Shown: positions 16,880-26,504 of the stretch, in pieces | Numbering within the stretch: position 1 is the first letter of the stretch | How the letters are laid out: the number at the start of each line of letters is the position of its first letter | DNA from: Gottfriedia acidiceleris | Lineage (GTDB): Bacteria > Bacillota > Bacilli > Bacillales > Bacillaceae_G | Direction of reading: 5' to 3' | Length of the DNA: 64,000 nucleotides | Assembly (NCBI RefSeq): GCF_002128425.1 | Contig: NZ_NESS01000009.1 | Location: forward strand, 88,117 to 152,116 | The notes under the pieces: model-generated | What the model was told of the DNA's origin: nothing | The model's database searches: none | Seen by the model: only the letters and a program-made list of their open reading frames with translations | Translations under genes and position numbers: made by a program

Positions 16880-17848
16880 ATGAAAGCACTTGTTTTTAGA
16901 GAATTTGGTCAATCAGACGTATTGAAATACGAAGAAATAGCAACACCTAAAATTTCAAACGATGAAGTATTAGTTGAAATGAAGGCTGTAGGAGTTAATT
17001 TTGCAGATATTTATCGTCGTAAAGGAAATTATCATTTAGCAGGTGATCCTCCGTATATTTTAGGGTATGAAGGCTCTGGAATTATTACCGAAGTAGGTTC
17101 TGATGTAACGGACTATAAAGTAGGAGATCGCGTAGCGTTTGCAGATGTTCCTTTTTCGAATGCAGAGTATGTTGCTGCAAAGGAATCTCATATTGTACCA
17201 ATTCCAGATGAAATTAATTTTGAAATTGCTGCTTCTATTATGCTACAAGGGTTAACTGCACATTATTTAATTAATGATAGTTATAAAATAAAAGCAGGTG
17301 ATGTTGCACTTGTTCATGCAGTAGCAGGTGGTGTTGGTCAATTATTGACTCAAATGATTCTTTTAAAAGGTGGAGAGGTAATCGGATTAACCTCATCACA
17401 AGAAAAAAGGGAAAAAGCTTTATCAATCGGTGCGAAAGAAGTATTTTTATATACTGATAATTGGGTTTCACAAATAAAAGAGTTTACAAAAGAAAAAAAT
17501 GGTGTAGATGTTGTATATGAATCAGTAGGATCTACAATAATGGATAGCTTTGAAGCAACAAAAGTCCACGGTACAGTTGTATTTTATGGAATGGCTGGAG
17601 GGGATCCAGTACATATTGATCCAAGAATGTTAATGGATACTTCAAAAACACTAACTGGTGGAGACTTGTGGAATGTTCTAATTTCAAAAGAAGAGAGACT
17701 ACTTAGAAGTAATGAGCTATTTAATTGGATCGCAACTAAACAATTAATCGTACAACAACCTACTGTGTTTCCTTTAAAAGATGGTAAGCTTGCTCATGAT
17801 CTATTAGAAAGTAGAAAATCAACTGGAAAAATCATATTATCTGTTTAA
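16880..17848 (+). CDS. NADPH:quinone oxidoreductase (zinc-free MDR family)
   Basis: A 322-residue enzyme of the medium-chain dehydrogenase/reductase superfamily. It has a GroES-like N-domain (GYEGSGIITEVGSDV) and a Rossmann domain with HAVAGGVGQLLTQ, the nucleotide motif of quinone reductases. The zinc-binding cysteines of alcohol dehydrogenases are absent. It probably reduces quinones or alkenals with NADPH. It starts 18 bases after nrdF with an AAGGAAG site, so it is likely the last gene of the nrd operon. A link between the two functions is not obvious beyond NADPH use. Confidence 0.85.
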   Translation: MKALVFREFGQSDVLKYEEIATPKISNDEVLVEMKAVGVNFADIYRRKGNYHLAGDPPYILGYEGSGIITEVGSDVTDYKVGDRVAFADVPFSNAEYVAAKESHIVPIPDEINFEIAASIMLQGLTAHYLINDSYKIKAGDVALVHAVAGGVGQLLTQMILLKGGEVIGLTSSQEKREKALSIGAKEVFLYTDNWVSQIKEFTKEKNGVDVVYESVGSTIMDSFEATKVHGTVVFYGMAGGDPVHIDPRMLMDTSKTLTGGDLWNVLISKEERLLRSNELFNWIATKQLIVQQPTVFPLKDGKLAHDLLESRKSTGKIILSV

Positions 17849-17849
17849 T

Positions 17850-17890
17850 AACAAAGACCAAAACTTTGATGTTTTGGTCTTTGTTTGTAG
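17850..17890. terminator. Terminator at the end of the nrd operon
   Basis: A perfect stem ACAAAGACCAAAAC/GTTTTGGTCTTTGT serves the plus-strand operon, and possibly the convergent kinase gene as well. Confidence 0.75.
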
Positions 17891-17915
17891 ACAAAATATT
17901 AAAAAATTGATTTTT

Positions 17916-17946
17916 AGACTGATTGAAAGCGCTTGGCGGGCAGTCT
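17916..17946. repeat. Short AGACTG palindromic element
   Basis: Thirty-one bases begin AGACTGATTGAAAGCG and end GGCGGGCAGTCT, with AAGCGCTT at the centre. The left 16 bases match the left end of the 125-bp element at 51199-51323 except for one base. It looks like a collapsed copy of that element with its interior lost. Confidence 0.6.
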
Positions 17947-17951
17947 GTAAA

Positions 17952-19175
17952 CTATTTAATTGGTAATGTAATTGTAAAAGTAGTTCCATTATTATCACTC
18001 ATTACGCATATAGTACCGTTATGATTTTGGATTAGTTTTTTTGTTAAAGATAAACCTAGTCCAGTACCGTCATCTTTAGTTGAGAAGAATGGATCAAAAA
18101 TATATGGTAAATCTGAAGGTGGAATTCCTGATCCATCATCTTTTAATGCAATATAAATAAAATCCTTATCAATATAAGTTGCAATGATAATTGTAAGCAG
18201 ACCTTCTTTTTTAGCATCCAATGCATTATGAAATAAATTTAAAATAACTTGTACAAGTTGGTTTTTATCAAAGAAAATATGTGCTCCTGTTAATTCCTCA
18301 GATAGGTAGTATTCAATAGTAACATTATTTAAAACAGTCTCGCTAAATAATAGTTGTTTTATGTGATTCGATAAAAATTCATTAATATTAATAGGCTCTG
18401 GTTTATAGTTCGCATTCTTTGTAATAGATAAAAAGTCAGTAATAATTCCATTTGCTCTATCTAATTCTGGTATCAATAAATCATTAAACAATTGCTTATA
18501 TTGAGGTGGAGCTTCTTCTTGCAAGAATTGTAAATAACCTCTAACAGTTGTAAGTGGATTGCGAACTTCATGTGCTATACCTGCAGCAATTCTACCTGAC
18601 ATTGCTAGCTTTTCAGAATCCCTTGCCTCGTTTAAATTATGAAAAACACCAATTACTCTCGAAATTTCTCCATTAATATCACGAATGATACGGGTATTGA
18701 TAATGCCATAGTTAATATTTAAAATTTCCTTATTATAAAATTCTTCACCTGAATAAAGTGTTTGTAGTAAACAAATGTCTTTATCGTCTATTTTTAATAA
18801 ATTTCTAATATGCCGTCCAATTAATTCGTATTTAGTAATTCTAAAATCAATCGCAACTTGTTGGTTATATAGCGTAATGATCCCATATTTATCGATAAAT
18901 ACTATGTGATGCGGTAAAGCATCGTAGATGGATTGTAAAGTTCTTCGACTATTAGATAAAAAGATAGAGAATTTAGTATGTAATGGAAGTGTTTCATTAT
19001 TTGAATTACATAAACTTGTATTTCTAGTTAAATGATTCGAATTTGATAATTCACGAGTTTCATTTGAAAATATAGATCCGGAAGTTATTGTATTTAAAAT
19101 TGTTTCATACGATTTTACTTTTTCTTCAAGCTCGGTTATTTTATTTTTTAATTCTTGTACTGTCTCGTTAATCAT
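17952..19175 (-). CDS. Cytosolic PAS-domain sensor histidine kinase (KinE-like)
   Basis: A 407-residue kinase without membrane segments. It has a coiled-coil start (1-30), a PAS domain at about 80-185 (IDKYGIITLYNQQV), and a HisKA domain with the phospho-acceptor His202 in GIAHEVRNPLTTVRGYLQFL. The ATPase domain carries NLFHNALDA, DDGSGI, FFSTKDDGTGLGL. The H-box is of the sporulation-kinase type (KinA/KinE group feeding Spo0F), and no response regulator is adjacent, as with those orphan kinases. Assignment to a particular Kin is uncertain. The poorly conserved, Ser/Asn-rich segment at 35-65 is probably a flexible linker. Confidence 0.82.
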   Translation of the reverse strand: MINETVQELKNKITELEEKVKSYETILNTITSGSIFSNETRELSNSNHLTRNTSLCNSNNETLPLHTKFSIFLSNSRRTLQSIYDALPHHIVFIDKYGIITLYNQQVAIDFRITKYELIGRHIRNLLKIDDKDICLLQTLYSGEEFYNKEILNINYGIINTRIIRDINGEISRVIGVFHNLNEARDSEKLAMSGRIAAGIAHEVRNPLTTVRGYLQFLQEEAPPQYKQLFNDLLIPELDRANGIITDFLSITKNANYKPEPININEFLSNHIKQLLFSETVLNNVTIEYYLSEELTGAHIFFDKNQLVQVILNLFHNALDAKKEGLLTIIIATYIDKDFIYIALKDDGSGIPPSDLPYIFDPFFSTKDDGTGLGLSLTKKLIQNHNGTICVMSDNNGTTFTITLPIK

Positions 19176-19301
19176 TTACACTATACTCCAATTTCTACTA
19201 AAATAAGATTATACTGTAGACATTATATCAAACTAATTCGTTTATTTTAATGAAAATTAGAAATAATTAATTAGTAAAGAAAGAACTAATGGGAGAGAAG
19301 T

Positions 19302-20150
19302 ATGGAAATAAAAATTGGAGTTACTGGGTGGGGCGATCATGATAGTCTATACCCAGATCGGATTCACTCTTCAAAAAAATTGAGACAATATTGTATGCAT
19401 TTTCCAATTGTAGAAATTGATTCTTCCTATTATAGTATTATGCCACAATCAAACTATCAAAAATGGGTAAATGAAACAACAGCTGACTTTTCATTTATCG
19501 TTAAAGCGTATGGCGGAATCACCGGCCATTCAAGGCAAAACTATTCTAAAGAGGAACAAATTTTACTGTTAACGCCATTTTTGGAATCAATCCAGCCTTT
19601 AATTGAAGCGAATAAATTAAAAGGTATATTATTTCAGTTTCCACCATGGTTTAATTGTAAAAAAGAAAATGTTGAATTATTAAGAACTTTGAAAAGTAAA
19701 CTTAAAGGTCTTCCTACAATTTTAGAATTTCGTAATCAGTCATGGTTTTATCCTAGGTTTTATGAGCAAACGTTGAAGTTTATGGAGGATGAAGGATGGA
19801 TTCATTCAATTTGTGATGAGCCACAAGCAGGTAATGGAAGCATACCAATCGTATTACATCCTACGAATCCAAATTTAACTTTAATCCGTTTCCACGGTAG
19901 AAATATATATGGATGGAATCATAATGGACAAGATAATTGGCGTGAGGTACGTTATTTATACCGATATAATGAAGAAGAATTATACGAATGGGTAGAACGA
20001 ATTGAACAGTTATCTAAAAACACAAAAGAAATTTGTATACTGTTTAATAATAACTCTGGTGGAGATGCAGCGGATAATGCTAAACAATTAATGAAGCTGC
20101 TAGGTATAGAATTTGGGCCATCTTCTACCGAGCAGCTTGAATTATTTTAA
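19302..20150 (+). CDS. DUF72-family protein (YunF-like)
   Basis: A 282-residue TIM-barrel-like protein of the DUF72 family. It carries the N-terminal IGVTGWGDHDSLYP motif, EIDSSYYSIMPQ, the middle FQFPPWF and EFRNQSW, and the late RFHGRN. These surface a conserved pocket, but no activity is established for the family. AGAGAAG precedes the ATG. It ends four bases inside the convergent bdbC stop. B. subtilis YunF is the closest recalled relative. Confidence 0.82.
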   Translation: MEIKIGVTGWGDHDSLYPDRIHSSKKLRQYCMHFPIVEIDSSYYSIMPQSNYQKWVNETTADFSFIVKAYGGITGHSRQNYSKEEQILLLTPFLESIQPLIEANKLKGILFQFPPWFNCKKENVELLRTLKSKLKGLPTILEFRNQSWFYPRFYEQTLKFMEDEGWIHSICDEPQAGNGSIPIVLHPTNPNLTLIRFHGRNIYGWNHNGQDNWREVRYLYRYNEEELYEWVERIEQLSKNTKEICILFNNNSGGDAADNAKQLMKLLGIEFGPSSTEQLELF

Positions 20151-20560
20151 TTTGATTTTCGTAAAAGAGTTATGCAGCAAATATTAATAAGTAGGAATGC
20201 AACAAATGCCAGCATTGGAATTGTAATGAATCCAAACCAATTTAAATAATCTCCAGTACAAGGGACCGGACCACACTGTGTTGCTGTTTCCTTAAGTGCA
20301 GGAACTTTTTGAATTAAAATATGATAGATCGAAATACACATACCTATTAATGATAAAGGTAAAACATAAATAACATCTTTTATTTTATTTTTATAAAAAG
20401 CGATTCCTATTATAAAAACGATTGGGTACATAAAAATTCGCTGATACCAGCATAATGAACAAGGTGTCCAATGATTAATTACTGAAAATGATAAACTACC
20501 TAGTGTTGCAATAATACTTACAATCCAGGTGAAAAATAAAATTGATTGCTGTTTCTTCAT
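20147..20560 (-). CDS. bdbC: DsbB-type disulfide oxidoreductase
   Basis: A 137-residue membrane protein with four transmembrane helices that re-oxidises a thioredoxin-like partner and passes electrons to quinone. Both catalytic pairs are present: Cys34-x2-Cys37 (TPCSLCWYQR) and Cys96-x4-Cys101 (CGPVPCTG). Length and the WYQR motif match Bacillus BdbC. The partner bdbD is not adjacent, unlike B. subtilis where the two form an operon, so a partner must lie elsewhere. The stop codon overlaps the end of the plus-strand DUF72 gene by 4 bases. The site before its ATG is weak (AAGGATGG). Confidence 0.85.
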   Translation of the reverse strand: MKKQQSILFFTWIVSIIATLGSLSFSVINHWTPCSLCWYQRIFMYPIVFIIGIAFYKNKIKDVIYVLPLSLIGMCISIYHILIQKVPALKETATQCGPVPCTGDYLNWFGFITIPMLAFVAFLLINICCITLLRKSN

Positions 20561-20734
20561 TCCTTACCATCCTTAATTTGATTTTCGATATTGTTATTGT
20601 ACCTTTGATTGGATGTAAAGTGGTATAAAAACGACGTTTGGTCACTAATATTTAATAAATTTAAATTTTAGTTTTTTTAAAGAGCCTGGCAATATTTTGG
20701 GCTTTTTGATTTTGATATAAAGAATATTTTAAAA

Positions 20735-20776
20735 GCTAAAAAAAACCTGAGATCATAATCCCAGGTTTTTTTAGCT
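20735..20776. terminator. Terminator downstream of deoD
   Basis: GCTAAAAAAAACCTG pairs with CAGGTTTTTTTAGC around a short loop; T runs exist on both strands. Confidence 0.85.
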
Positions 20777-20779
20777 ATA

Positions 20780-21484
20780 TTAAGCGATTGCTGCATCTAG
20801 AGCGATGACAATCATGTCATTAAAAGTAGTTTGTCTTTCTTGTGCAGATGTTTCTTCACCAGTGAAGATATGATCACTTACAGTTAAAACAGTAAGTGCG
20901 TCTACGTTATGTTTTGCTGCGATTGTGTATAATGCAGTAGTTTCCATTTCTACAGCAAGAACACCGTAATTAGCTAATTTTTCATACATGTCCATACTAT
21001 CTCGATAGAAAAGATCTGAAGTTAAAATATTTCCTACTTTAACATTTAACCCTTTATTCACTGCACCATCATACGCTTTCTTTAATAAATCAAAGCTAGC
21101 ACATGGAGAATAATCGAAACCAGGGAATGTTTGACGATTCATATTTGAATCTGTACAAGTCGTCATCGCAATAATGACATCACGAATTTTTACATCCTTT
21201 TGAAGTCCACCACATGTACCAACGCGAATCAAAGTTTTTACACCATAACTATTAATCAGTTCATTTACATAAATACCAATTGAAGGTACTCCCATTCCAG
21301 TACCTTGAACGGAAATTCTTTGGCCTTTATATGTACCAGTAAATCCAAGCATTCCACGTACATCATTATAACAGACAACATCCTCTAAAAATGTTTCCGC
21401 GATATATTTAGCTCTTAATGGATCACCAGGTAATAAAATTTTATCAGCAATTGCACCTTGTTCGGCACCAATATGTATACTCAT
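20780..21484 (-). CDS. deoD: Purine nucleoside phosphorylase DeoD-type
   Basis: A 234-residue hexameric phosphorylase splitting (deoxy)nucleosides into base and (deoxy)ribose 1-phosphate. Typical motifs: [13 protein letters not shown] at the N-terminus (phosphate loop), [16 protein letters not shown] (nucleoside ribose contact) and TVSDH (catalytic Asp). Length matches B. subtilis DeoD (233). GGAGGA lies upstream of the ATG. It is a single-gene unit here with its own terminator. Confidence 0.93.
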   Translation of the reverse strand: MSIHIGAEQGAIADKILLPGDPLRAKYIAETFLEDVVCYNDVRGMLGFTGTYKGQRISVQGTGMGVPSIGIYVNELINSYGVKTLIRVGTCGGLQKDVKIRDVIIAMTTCTDSNMNRQTFPGFDYSPCASFDLLKKAYDGAVNKGLNVKVGNILTSDLFYRDSMDMYEKLANYGVLAVEMETTALYTIAAKHNVDALTVLTVSDHIFTGEETSAQERQTTFNDMIVIALDAAIA

Positions 21485-21781
21485 TTAATGTTCCTCCTTA
21501 AAACTGTGTGTATATAGCCCATCAATTATCAGTATATTAGTTTCTACATTTAAATAAAAAACATTCTTATTTGTAAGCAACTTAAAGGAAAAAGTAAGAT
21601 GGACGTAGTACATATTAAATATAGAAATACTCATAGACAAAATTAACCAATACAGATAATTTATGGCGAATTTTAATTATTGCACAGGTGATAAAATAAT
21701 GAAAGAGTTTACAATTAGAATTTCAGCTTTCTTGAAATAACTAAAAATTATTAATTTTAACTAGTTAAGGGAGAATGATCT

Positions 21782-22510
21782 ATGAAATTTCGTTTTATTG
21801 CAGCTCTATGTATAGCTATATTAATTATTCTATTAATTAGCAATCGCCTAGTTAATCATAGTATATTATCAAGTAGTAGTCAGGTTAGCCACCTAAAAGT
21901 TCAAAAGGTAAAATGGAATCTTACGACTAAAAAAAATTCACAAGAAGTAACCGTATCCTCTAGAGCTTTGAATGTGTTACAACGCGAAAAAATCAGAATA
22001 TTTATTACGACAGATCAATTAAAATCTTATAAAGTCATTGAACCAGTATATAATGGAAATAATCAATTTACATTTAAGTATTCTTTTAAGAAAGACATTC
22101 CTTATTATGTTAGTATATTTTTAAATAATCAAACGCTTGATACAAAGATATTCCAAAAACAAAAGGACAAAAAAGAAGAAGTATTTCCGACAGCAATTTT
22201 AACGAAAAAGACTGATGATTATAGAGTTTCTCTACTATATACTTCAATTCTTCCAAAAACTAAGAGTAAAATTACATTTGATTTTGATCAATTTAAAAAA
22301 CGTTCCAAATTTACAGATCAGCAATTTTATATTATGAATGAAGAAGGAACATATTTTAAGCTAATTAGTAATCCTAATAATTATTCAAAAGTAAACTATG
22401 AGCTTGATTTACCTGAAGCAGGAATGTATAAAATATTTTATGAATTTAAATTAAATGACGATCATAAATCATTTGATTTTATTTTAGACGTAAAAGACAA
22501 AGACAGCTAA
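21782..22510 (+). CDS. Membrane-anchored protein of unknown function
   Basis: A 242-residue protein with one N-terminal transmembrane helix (residues 4-22) and an outward beta-rich domain. No lipobox cysteine follows, so it is probably a signal anchor. The C-terminal part (LDLPEAGMYKIFYEF near residue 210) reads like an immunoglobulin- or FixH/YtkA-like beta sandwich, but this is only a visual impression. AAGGGAG precedes the ATG. The HAD gene begins 11 bases after its stop, so the two are likely co-transcribed. Confidence 0.7.
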   Translation: MKFRFIAALCIAILIILLISNRLVNHSILSSSSQVSHLKVQKVKWNLTTKKNSQEVTVSSRALNVLQREKIRIFITTDQLKSYKVIEPVYNGNNQFTFKYSFKKDIPYYVSIFLNNQTLDTKIFQKQKDKKEEVFPTAILTKKTDDYRVSLLYTSILPKTKSKITFDFDQFKKRSKFTDQQFYIMNEEGTYFKLISNPNNYSKVNYELDLPEAGMYKIFYEFKLNDDHKSFDFILDVKDKDS

Positions 22511-22520
22511 GGAGTAAGAA

Positions 22521-23342
22521 ATGCATAATTTATTAATGATTTCAAAAGTATTAGTTTTTGATTTAGATGGTACTTTGTATGATGGTACTGAGCACTACGA
22601 TTACTATGCTAAATTACTAGCTAATGAAATAAGTTCAGAAAAGCGTGATTCTTTTTTAAAGGATTATAAAAAAATAAAAGATTATGACCATGCATTAACA
22701 ATTGGAAAAATTTATGACTCAGAAAATGATTTAATCATATCGTTAGATCCAATTACATTGCAGCCAATACAAGTATTTACTTGGGAAGGGCAACTACTTT
22801 CTAAAGACGAACTTCCAGAGAAATATCTTGAAAAAATTAATTATGAATTACCATATATCCCAGTAGGTGATGGTTGGTGGATTCCTTTAGTAGCAAGTTA
22901 TCACTACGGTGCAAGAGACGTATATCACTGTTATGATAAAACAAAAGAGTATATGGCAACAAAAGAGTTTAATATTCCTTATATAAGAGGATTAAAAGAG
23001 GCTTTAGAAAAGGTTAAGGATTCAAAAAAATTAGTATTGTTAACGAACTCTGATCGAGAAGATGTAACTAGATTATTGAAGTTACTTAATTTAAATGATT
23101 TATTTCATCTAGAAATTACGGATGGTAAGAAGCCATTAGAAACTGAAAACCATTTTAAAAATATCATGAATAAGTTCAATGTTATGCCACATGAAATTGT
23201 GTCAATCGGTGATAATTTCATTAATGAAATTTCTCCTGCTTTAAAATTAGGTATGCACGGAGTTTATATTACAAATCAAACGACCATACAAGTTAGTGAC
23301 TCCTTGTTAGTTGTAAAAAAACTAGAGGAAGTATTTGAATAA
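22521..23342 (+). CDS. HAD-superfamily hydrolase
   Basis: A 273-residue phosphatase-like protein. HAD motifs are complete: I = DLDGTLYDG (near residue 15, nucleophile Asp), II = LLTNSD, III = Lys in DGKKP, IV = SIGDN. A roughly 110-residue cap region (about 30-140) separates motif I from II and is rich in Tyr and Trp; the substrate is not predictable. The ATG at 22521 follows AAGGAGT. It shares a transcript with the anchored protein upstream. Confidence 0.82.
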   Translation: MHNLLMISKVLVFDLDGTLYDGTEHYDYYAKLLANEISSEKRDSFLKDYKKIKDYDHALTIGKIYDSENDLIISLDPITLQPIQVFTWEGQLLSKDELPEKYLEKINYELPYIPVGDGWWIPLVASYHYGARDVYHCYDKTKEYMATKEFNIPYIRGLKEALEKVKDSKKLVLLTNSDREDVTRLLKLLNLNDLFHLEITDGKKPLETENHFKNIMNKFNVMPHEIVSIGDNFINEISPALKLGMHGVYITNQTTIQVSDSLLVVKKLEEVFE

Positions 23343-23344
23343 CT

Positions 23345-23383
23345 AAAAAAGACTGTAAGCGAAAAATTGCTTACAGTTTTTTT
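23345..23383 (+). terminator. Terminator after the HAD gene
   Basis: AAAAAAGACTGTAAGC/GCTTACAGTTTTTTT, strong stem and T run. Confidence 0.9.
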
Positions 23384-23523
23384 ATTGTGCAGTTGGCAAA
23401 TTTTTAACATTGATTTGAATTACAAATCCAATTTGAAGTATACTCAATTTCCAACTTATTTTTATGGGCATCATACATACTTTTGAAATGGCTATGAGAA
23501 AATAATGTTAGGAGGAAGTGTGA

Positions 23524-24411
23524 ATGAACAAAAATCGAAAACGATACTCTCTCATATTTTCTATCTTTATTTTTTTTACTGCTTTTTTTAGTAATAACAT
23601 AAATAGTGAAGCAAGAACTACAAATTACGGCTATATTACTCACCCATTATTAATTTATTTTTTTGATGTAGGTCAAGGAGATAGCATGGTTATGATTTTA
23701 CCAAATGGTAAGACAGTACTGATTGACGGAGGAGATGTTGAACATGGTGGAGTCGTTATAAAAAAACTTAGACGACTACATATAAATGAGATTGATTTAT
23801 TAGTCAGTACACATCCAGATATTGATCATATTGGTGGGTTATTAAAAGTAATGAATAGTGTTAAGATAACAAAAATCCTGGATAGTGGGAAAAAATATAA
23901 TTCACACTCTTATTACTTATATAAGAAAGAAGCATATCAAAAGAATATTCCAATTAGTATTGCAAAGTTAAATGAAAAAATAATGCTTGACCCTAATGTA
24001 GACATCACTGTTTTAAATAGCGGGAAAAAATCGTATACGAATAATAATAGTTCAATCGTGTTGAAGGTTAAATATGATGACATTTCAATATTATTAACTG
24101 GTGATATTGAAAGAAAAGCCGAACAAAGATTAATTAAAAATGAGGATATCAATGCTCAAGTACTAAAAATTCCGCATCATGGATCATCGACATCAACTTC
24201 AGAAGCGTTTTTATTTGCTGTAAATCCTACAGTCGCAATCCTTTCATATGATAAATTTAACTTATTTGGTCATCCACATCGTTCAGTAATGAAGCGGTTA
24301 AATCATCTTGGAATTAAGCAATATACAACAGACCAGTTCGGAGATATCGAATTATCAACAAATGGTCATAAATTATATATCGAAAAAGAAGAAGTATTGG
24401 TAGATCCATGA
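23524..24411 (+). CDS. Secreted ComEC-like metallo-beta-lactamase-fold hydrolase
   Basis: A 295-residue protein with a signal peptide (basic start MNKNRKR, hydrophobic 9-24, possible cleavage after SEA near 30). The metallo-beta-lactamase domain is of the ComEC/Rec2 C-terminal type: DVGQGDSMVM, DGGD, the metal motif HPDIDH (97-102), LLTGDIE, and PHHGSS. This is the domain that cuts the non-transforming strand in ComEC; free-standing secreted copies may be nucleases or phosphodiesterases. AGGAGG lies upstream of the ATG. Metal ligands are intact, so activity outside the cell is likely, but the substrate is not known. Confidence 0.85.
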   Translation: MNKNRKRYSLIFSIFIFFTAFFSNNINSEARTTNYGYITHPLLIYFFDVGQGDSMVMILPNGKTVLIDGGDVEHGGVVIKKLRRLHINEIDLLVSTHPDIDHIGGLLKVMNSVKITKILDSGKKYNSHSYYLYKKEAYQKNIPISIAKLNEKIMLDPNVDITVLNSGKKSYTNNNSSIVLKVKYDDISILLTGDIERKAEQRLIKNEDINAQVLKIPHHGSSTSTSEAFLFAVNPTVAILSYDKFNLFGHPHRSVMKRLNHLGIKQYTTDQFGDIELSTNGHKLYIEKEEVLVDP

Positions 24412-24441
24412 AGGACAAAAACCAATACTTCTATTTTTTAT
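24391..24441 (+). terminator. Terminator overlapping the coding end
   Basis: GAAGTATTGGT (inside the last codons, 24391-24401) pairs with ACCAATACTTC (24421-24431), followed by TATTTTTTA. Confidence 0.75.
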
Positions 24442-24507
24442 GTGAATTATGATGAATAGGGATTTAAAGCATATCCAAATTTGTGATGTTTTTGTTAATT
24501 ACTTATA

Positions 24508-24523
24508 AGTAGTATAGACAACT
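24508..24523 (+). promoter_or_regulatory. NagR/DasR-type operator (dre) upstream of nagA
   Basis: AGTAGTATAGACAACT is an imperfect palindrome of the type AGTxGTATAGACxACT bound by GntR regulators of the DasR/NagR (YvoA) group. It lies 138 bases before nagA, whose operon encodes such a regulator. Confidence 0.6.
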
Positions 24524-24660
24524 AGGAGTATATATCATAAAATAGTTATGAAGAAATCAAGGTACTTATATAAATGAATGTGAATGATGATTAAGTAAAC
24601 ACTACTTTCTATATTGGGACATTGGCGAAGACTTCTTAAGCAAAGGAAAGAGGAGAGAAA

Positions 24661-25797
24661 ATGAAATCAATTATTAATGTAAAAATTTACACAGGTACAG
24701 AAGTAATTGAAAATGGTTATATTCGATACGATGAAAAAATTTCTTCTATTGGTCATATGAATGGTTACGAAAATGATGGTGAAGAAATAATTGATGGAAA
24801 AGGAACAGTTATTATTCCTGGAATGATTGATATTCATATACACGGTGCATATGATGTTGATGCAATGGATGCTGATCCAAACTCAATGGTAACTATGGGT
24901 AAAGAAATGATGAAGGAAGGAGTTACAACCTTCTTCCCGACTACAATGACACAATCGAAAGAAAATATTAAAAATGCTTTAAAATCTTTAAACGAGGCTA
25001 AAAAACTCGGTGCACATTTTGAATATATTCATTTAGAAGGACCGTTTGTTAATAAAAATAAAGCTGGAGCACAACCATTAGAATACATTATTAACCCTGA
25101 CGTTGAACTATTTAAGGAATGGCAAGAAGCTTCTGGTGGATTAATCAAATTAGTTACTTATGCGCCAGAGGTTGAAAGTGCAAAAGAGTTAGAAGCAGAG
25201 CTAGAGCGGACTAATGTAGTTGGCACTGTTGGTCACTCTGATGCGATCAGATCAGATTTTGAAGGTAGAAATATTTTCCACGCTACACATTTGTACAACC
25301 AAATGCGACCAATGCATCATCGTGAAGCAGGAACAGTTGGCCATGTATTACTTGATGACCGAGTAATGGTAGAAGTGATACCTGATGGGATTCATATTCA
25401 TCCTGATATGGTAAAGCTTGCTTATCGCCTAAAAGGTGCTAAAAAAATAAGTGTAATTACTGATGCGATGAGAGCAAAAGGGTTAGAGGACGGCAAATAT
25501 GAATTAGGTGGACAACCTGTATTTGTAAAAAATAAAAGTGCAAGATTAGAAGACGGAACGCTTGCGGGCAGTATTCTGAAAATGGATGATGCATTCAGAA
25601 ACATTATGGCATTTACTGGCTGTAGTCCTGAAGAGGCAGTACAAATGACATCAATAAACCAAGCTGAAGAGTTTGGTCTTAAACATAAGGGCGTATTAGA
25701 ACCAGGTAAAGACGCTGATTTTGTGCAAATGACTCCTGATTTCTTCGTTATCGATACAACTAGACAGGGTAAAAATATGAATGAGGTGACTTTATGA
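24661..25797 (+). CDS. nagA: N-acetylglucosamine-6-phosphate deacetylase
   Basis: A 378-residue amidohydrolase removing acetate from GlcNAc-6-phosphate. The metal motif HIH lies at 59-61 (DIHIHGAYD); further ligands appear in LEGPF (Glu), TVGHSD (His) and FHATHLYN (His), and the catalytic Asp in ITDAM. Length is close to the B. subtilis enzyme (396). GAGGAGAG precedes the ATG. The stop overlaps the nagB start by four bases (ATGA), so the two are translationally coupled. It is controlled by the upstream operator and NagR encoded in the same operon. Confidence 0.93.
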   Translation: MKSIINVKIYTGTEVIENGYIRYDEKISSIGHMNGYENDGEEIIDGKGTVIIPGMIDIHIHGAYDVDAMDADPNSMVTMGKEMMKEGVTTFFPTTMTQSKENIKNALKSLNEAKKLGAHFEYIHLEGPFVNKNKAGAQPLEYIINPDVELFKEWQEASGGLIKLVTYAPEVESAKELEAELERTNVVGTVGHSDAIRSDFEGRNIFHATHLYNQMRPMHHREAGTVGHVLLDDRVMVEVIPDGIHIHPDMVKLAYRLKGAKKISVITDAMRAKGLEDGKYELGGQPVFVKNKSARLEDGTLAGSILKMDDAFRNIMAFTGCSPEEAVQMTSINQAEEFGLKHKGVLEPGKDADFVQMTPDFFVIDTTRQGKNMNEVTL

Positions 25798-26504
25798 ACG
25801 TAATCGTAGTAAAAAATGCAGAAGAAATTTCAAAAGTAGCATATGAAAAAATGGTAAATGCATTTGAAGGGAAAGCGGAATTCACATTAGGATTAGCTAC
25901 AGGTGGGTCTCCACTAGGTATTTATGAACTTTTCCGTATTCATAAACCAGATGTGTCAAATGTCATTACTGTAAATCTTGATGAATATGTTGGACTTGCT
26001 GAAGATGATCAAACAAGCTACCACACTTATATGGCAGAACAGCTTTTTAACCACTTAAATTTTAAAGAAAACCATTTACCAAATGGAAATACAAAAAATT
26101 TAGAAGAAGCTTGTAAAAATTATGAAGAATTACTACAAAAGCATCCTGTAGATTTACAACTTTTAGGTATAGGTGAAAATGGTCATATTGCATTTAATGA
26201 GCCTGGTACACCATTTGATACACCTACTCATATTGTAGAGCTTACTGAATCAACTCGTAACGCAAATAAAATTTATTTTGAGAACGAAGAGGATGTACCT
26301 ACGCATGCAGTAACTATGGGAATTGGTTCAATTATGAGAGCGAAAGAGATCATTTTAGTAGCTTCAGGCATCAAAAAGGCTGAAGCAGTTAAGGAAATGT
26401 TAAATGGAAAATTAGATATTAACTGTCCTGCTACTGCACTTCAAAACCACAACAATGTAACGATTGTTGTTGATGAAGAAGCATACTCACTTAGTAATAA
26501 ATAA
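25794..26504 (+). CDS. nagB: Glucosamine-6-phosphate deaminase
   Basis: A 236-residue isomerase/deaminase converting glucosamine-6-phosphate to fructose-6-phosphate and ammonia. Motifs: [13 protein letters not shown] (phosphate loop), NLDEYVGL (catalytic Asp), [14 protein letters not shown] (His and Glu of the ring-opening triad). Length is normal for the short Gram-positive type, which lacks the C-terminal allosteric region of the E. coli enzyme. It shares four bases with nagA and one with nagR. Together with NagA it feeds amino sugar carbon into glycolysis. Confidence 0.94.
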   Translation: MNVIVVKNAEEISKVAYEKMVNAFEGKAEFTLGLATGGSPLGIYELFRIHKPDVSNVITVNLDEYVGLAEDDQTSYHTYMAEQLFNHLNFKENHLPNGNTKNLEEACKNYEELLQKHPVDLQLLGIGENGHIAFNEPGTPFDTPTHIVELTESTRNANKIYFENEEDVPTHAVTMGIGSIMRAKEIILVASGIKKAEAVKEMLNGKLDINCPATALQNHNNVTIVVDEEAYSLSNK

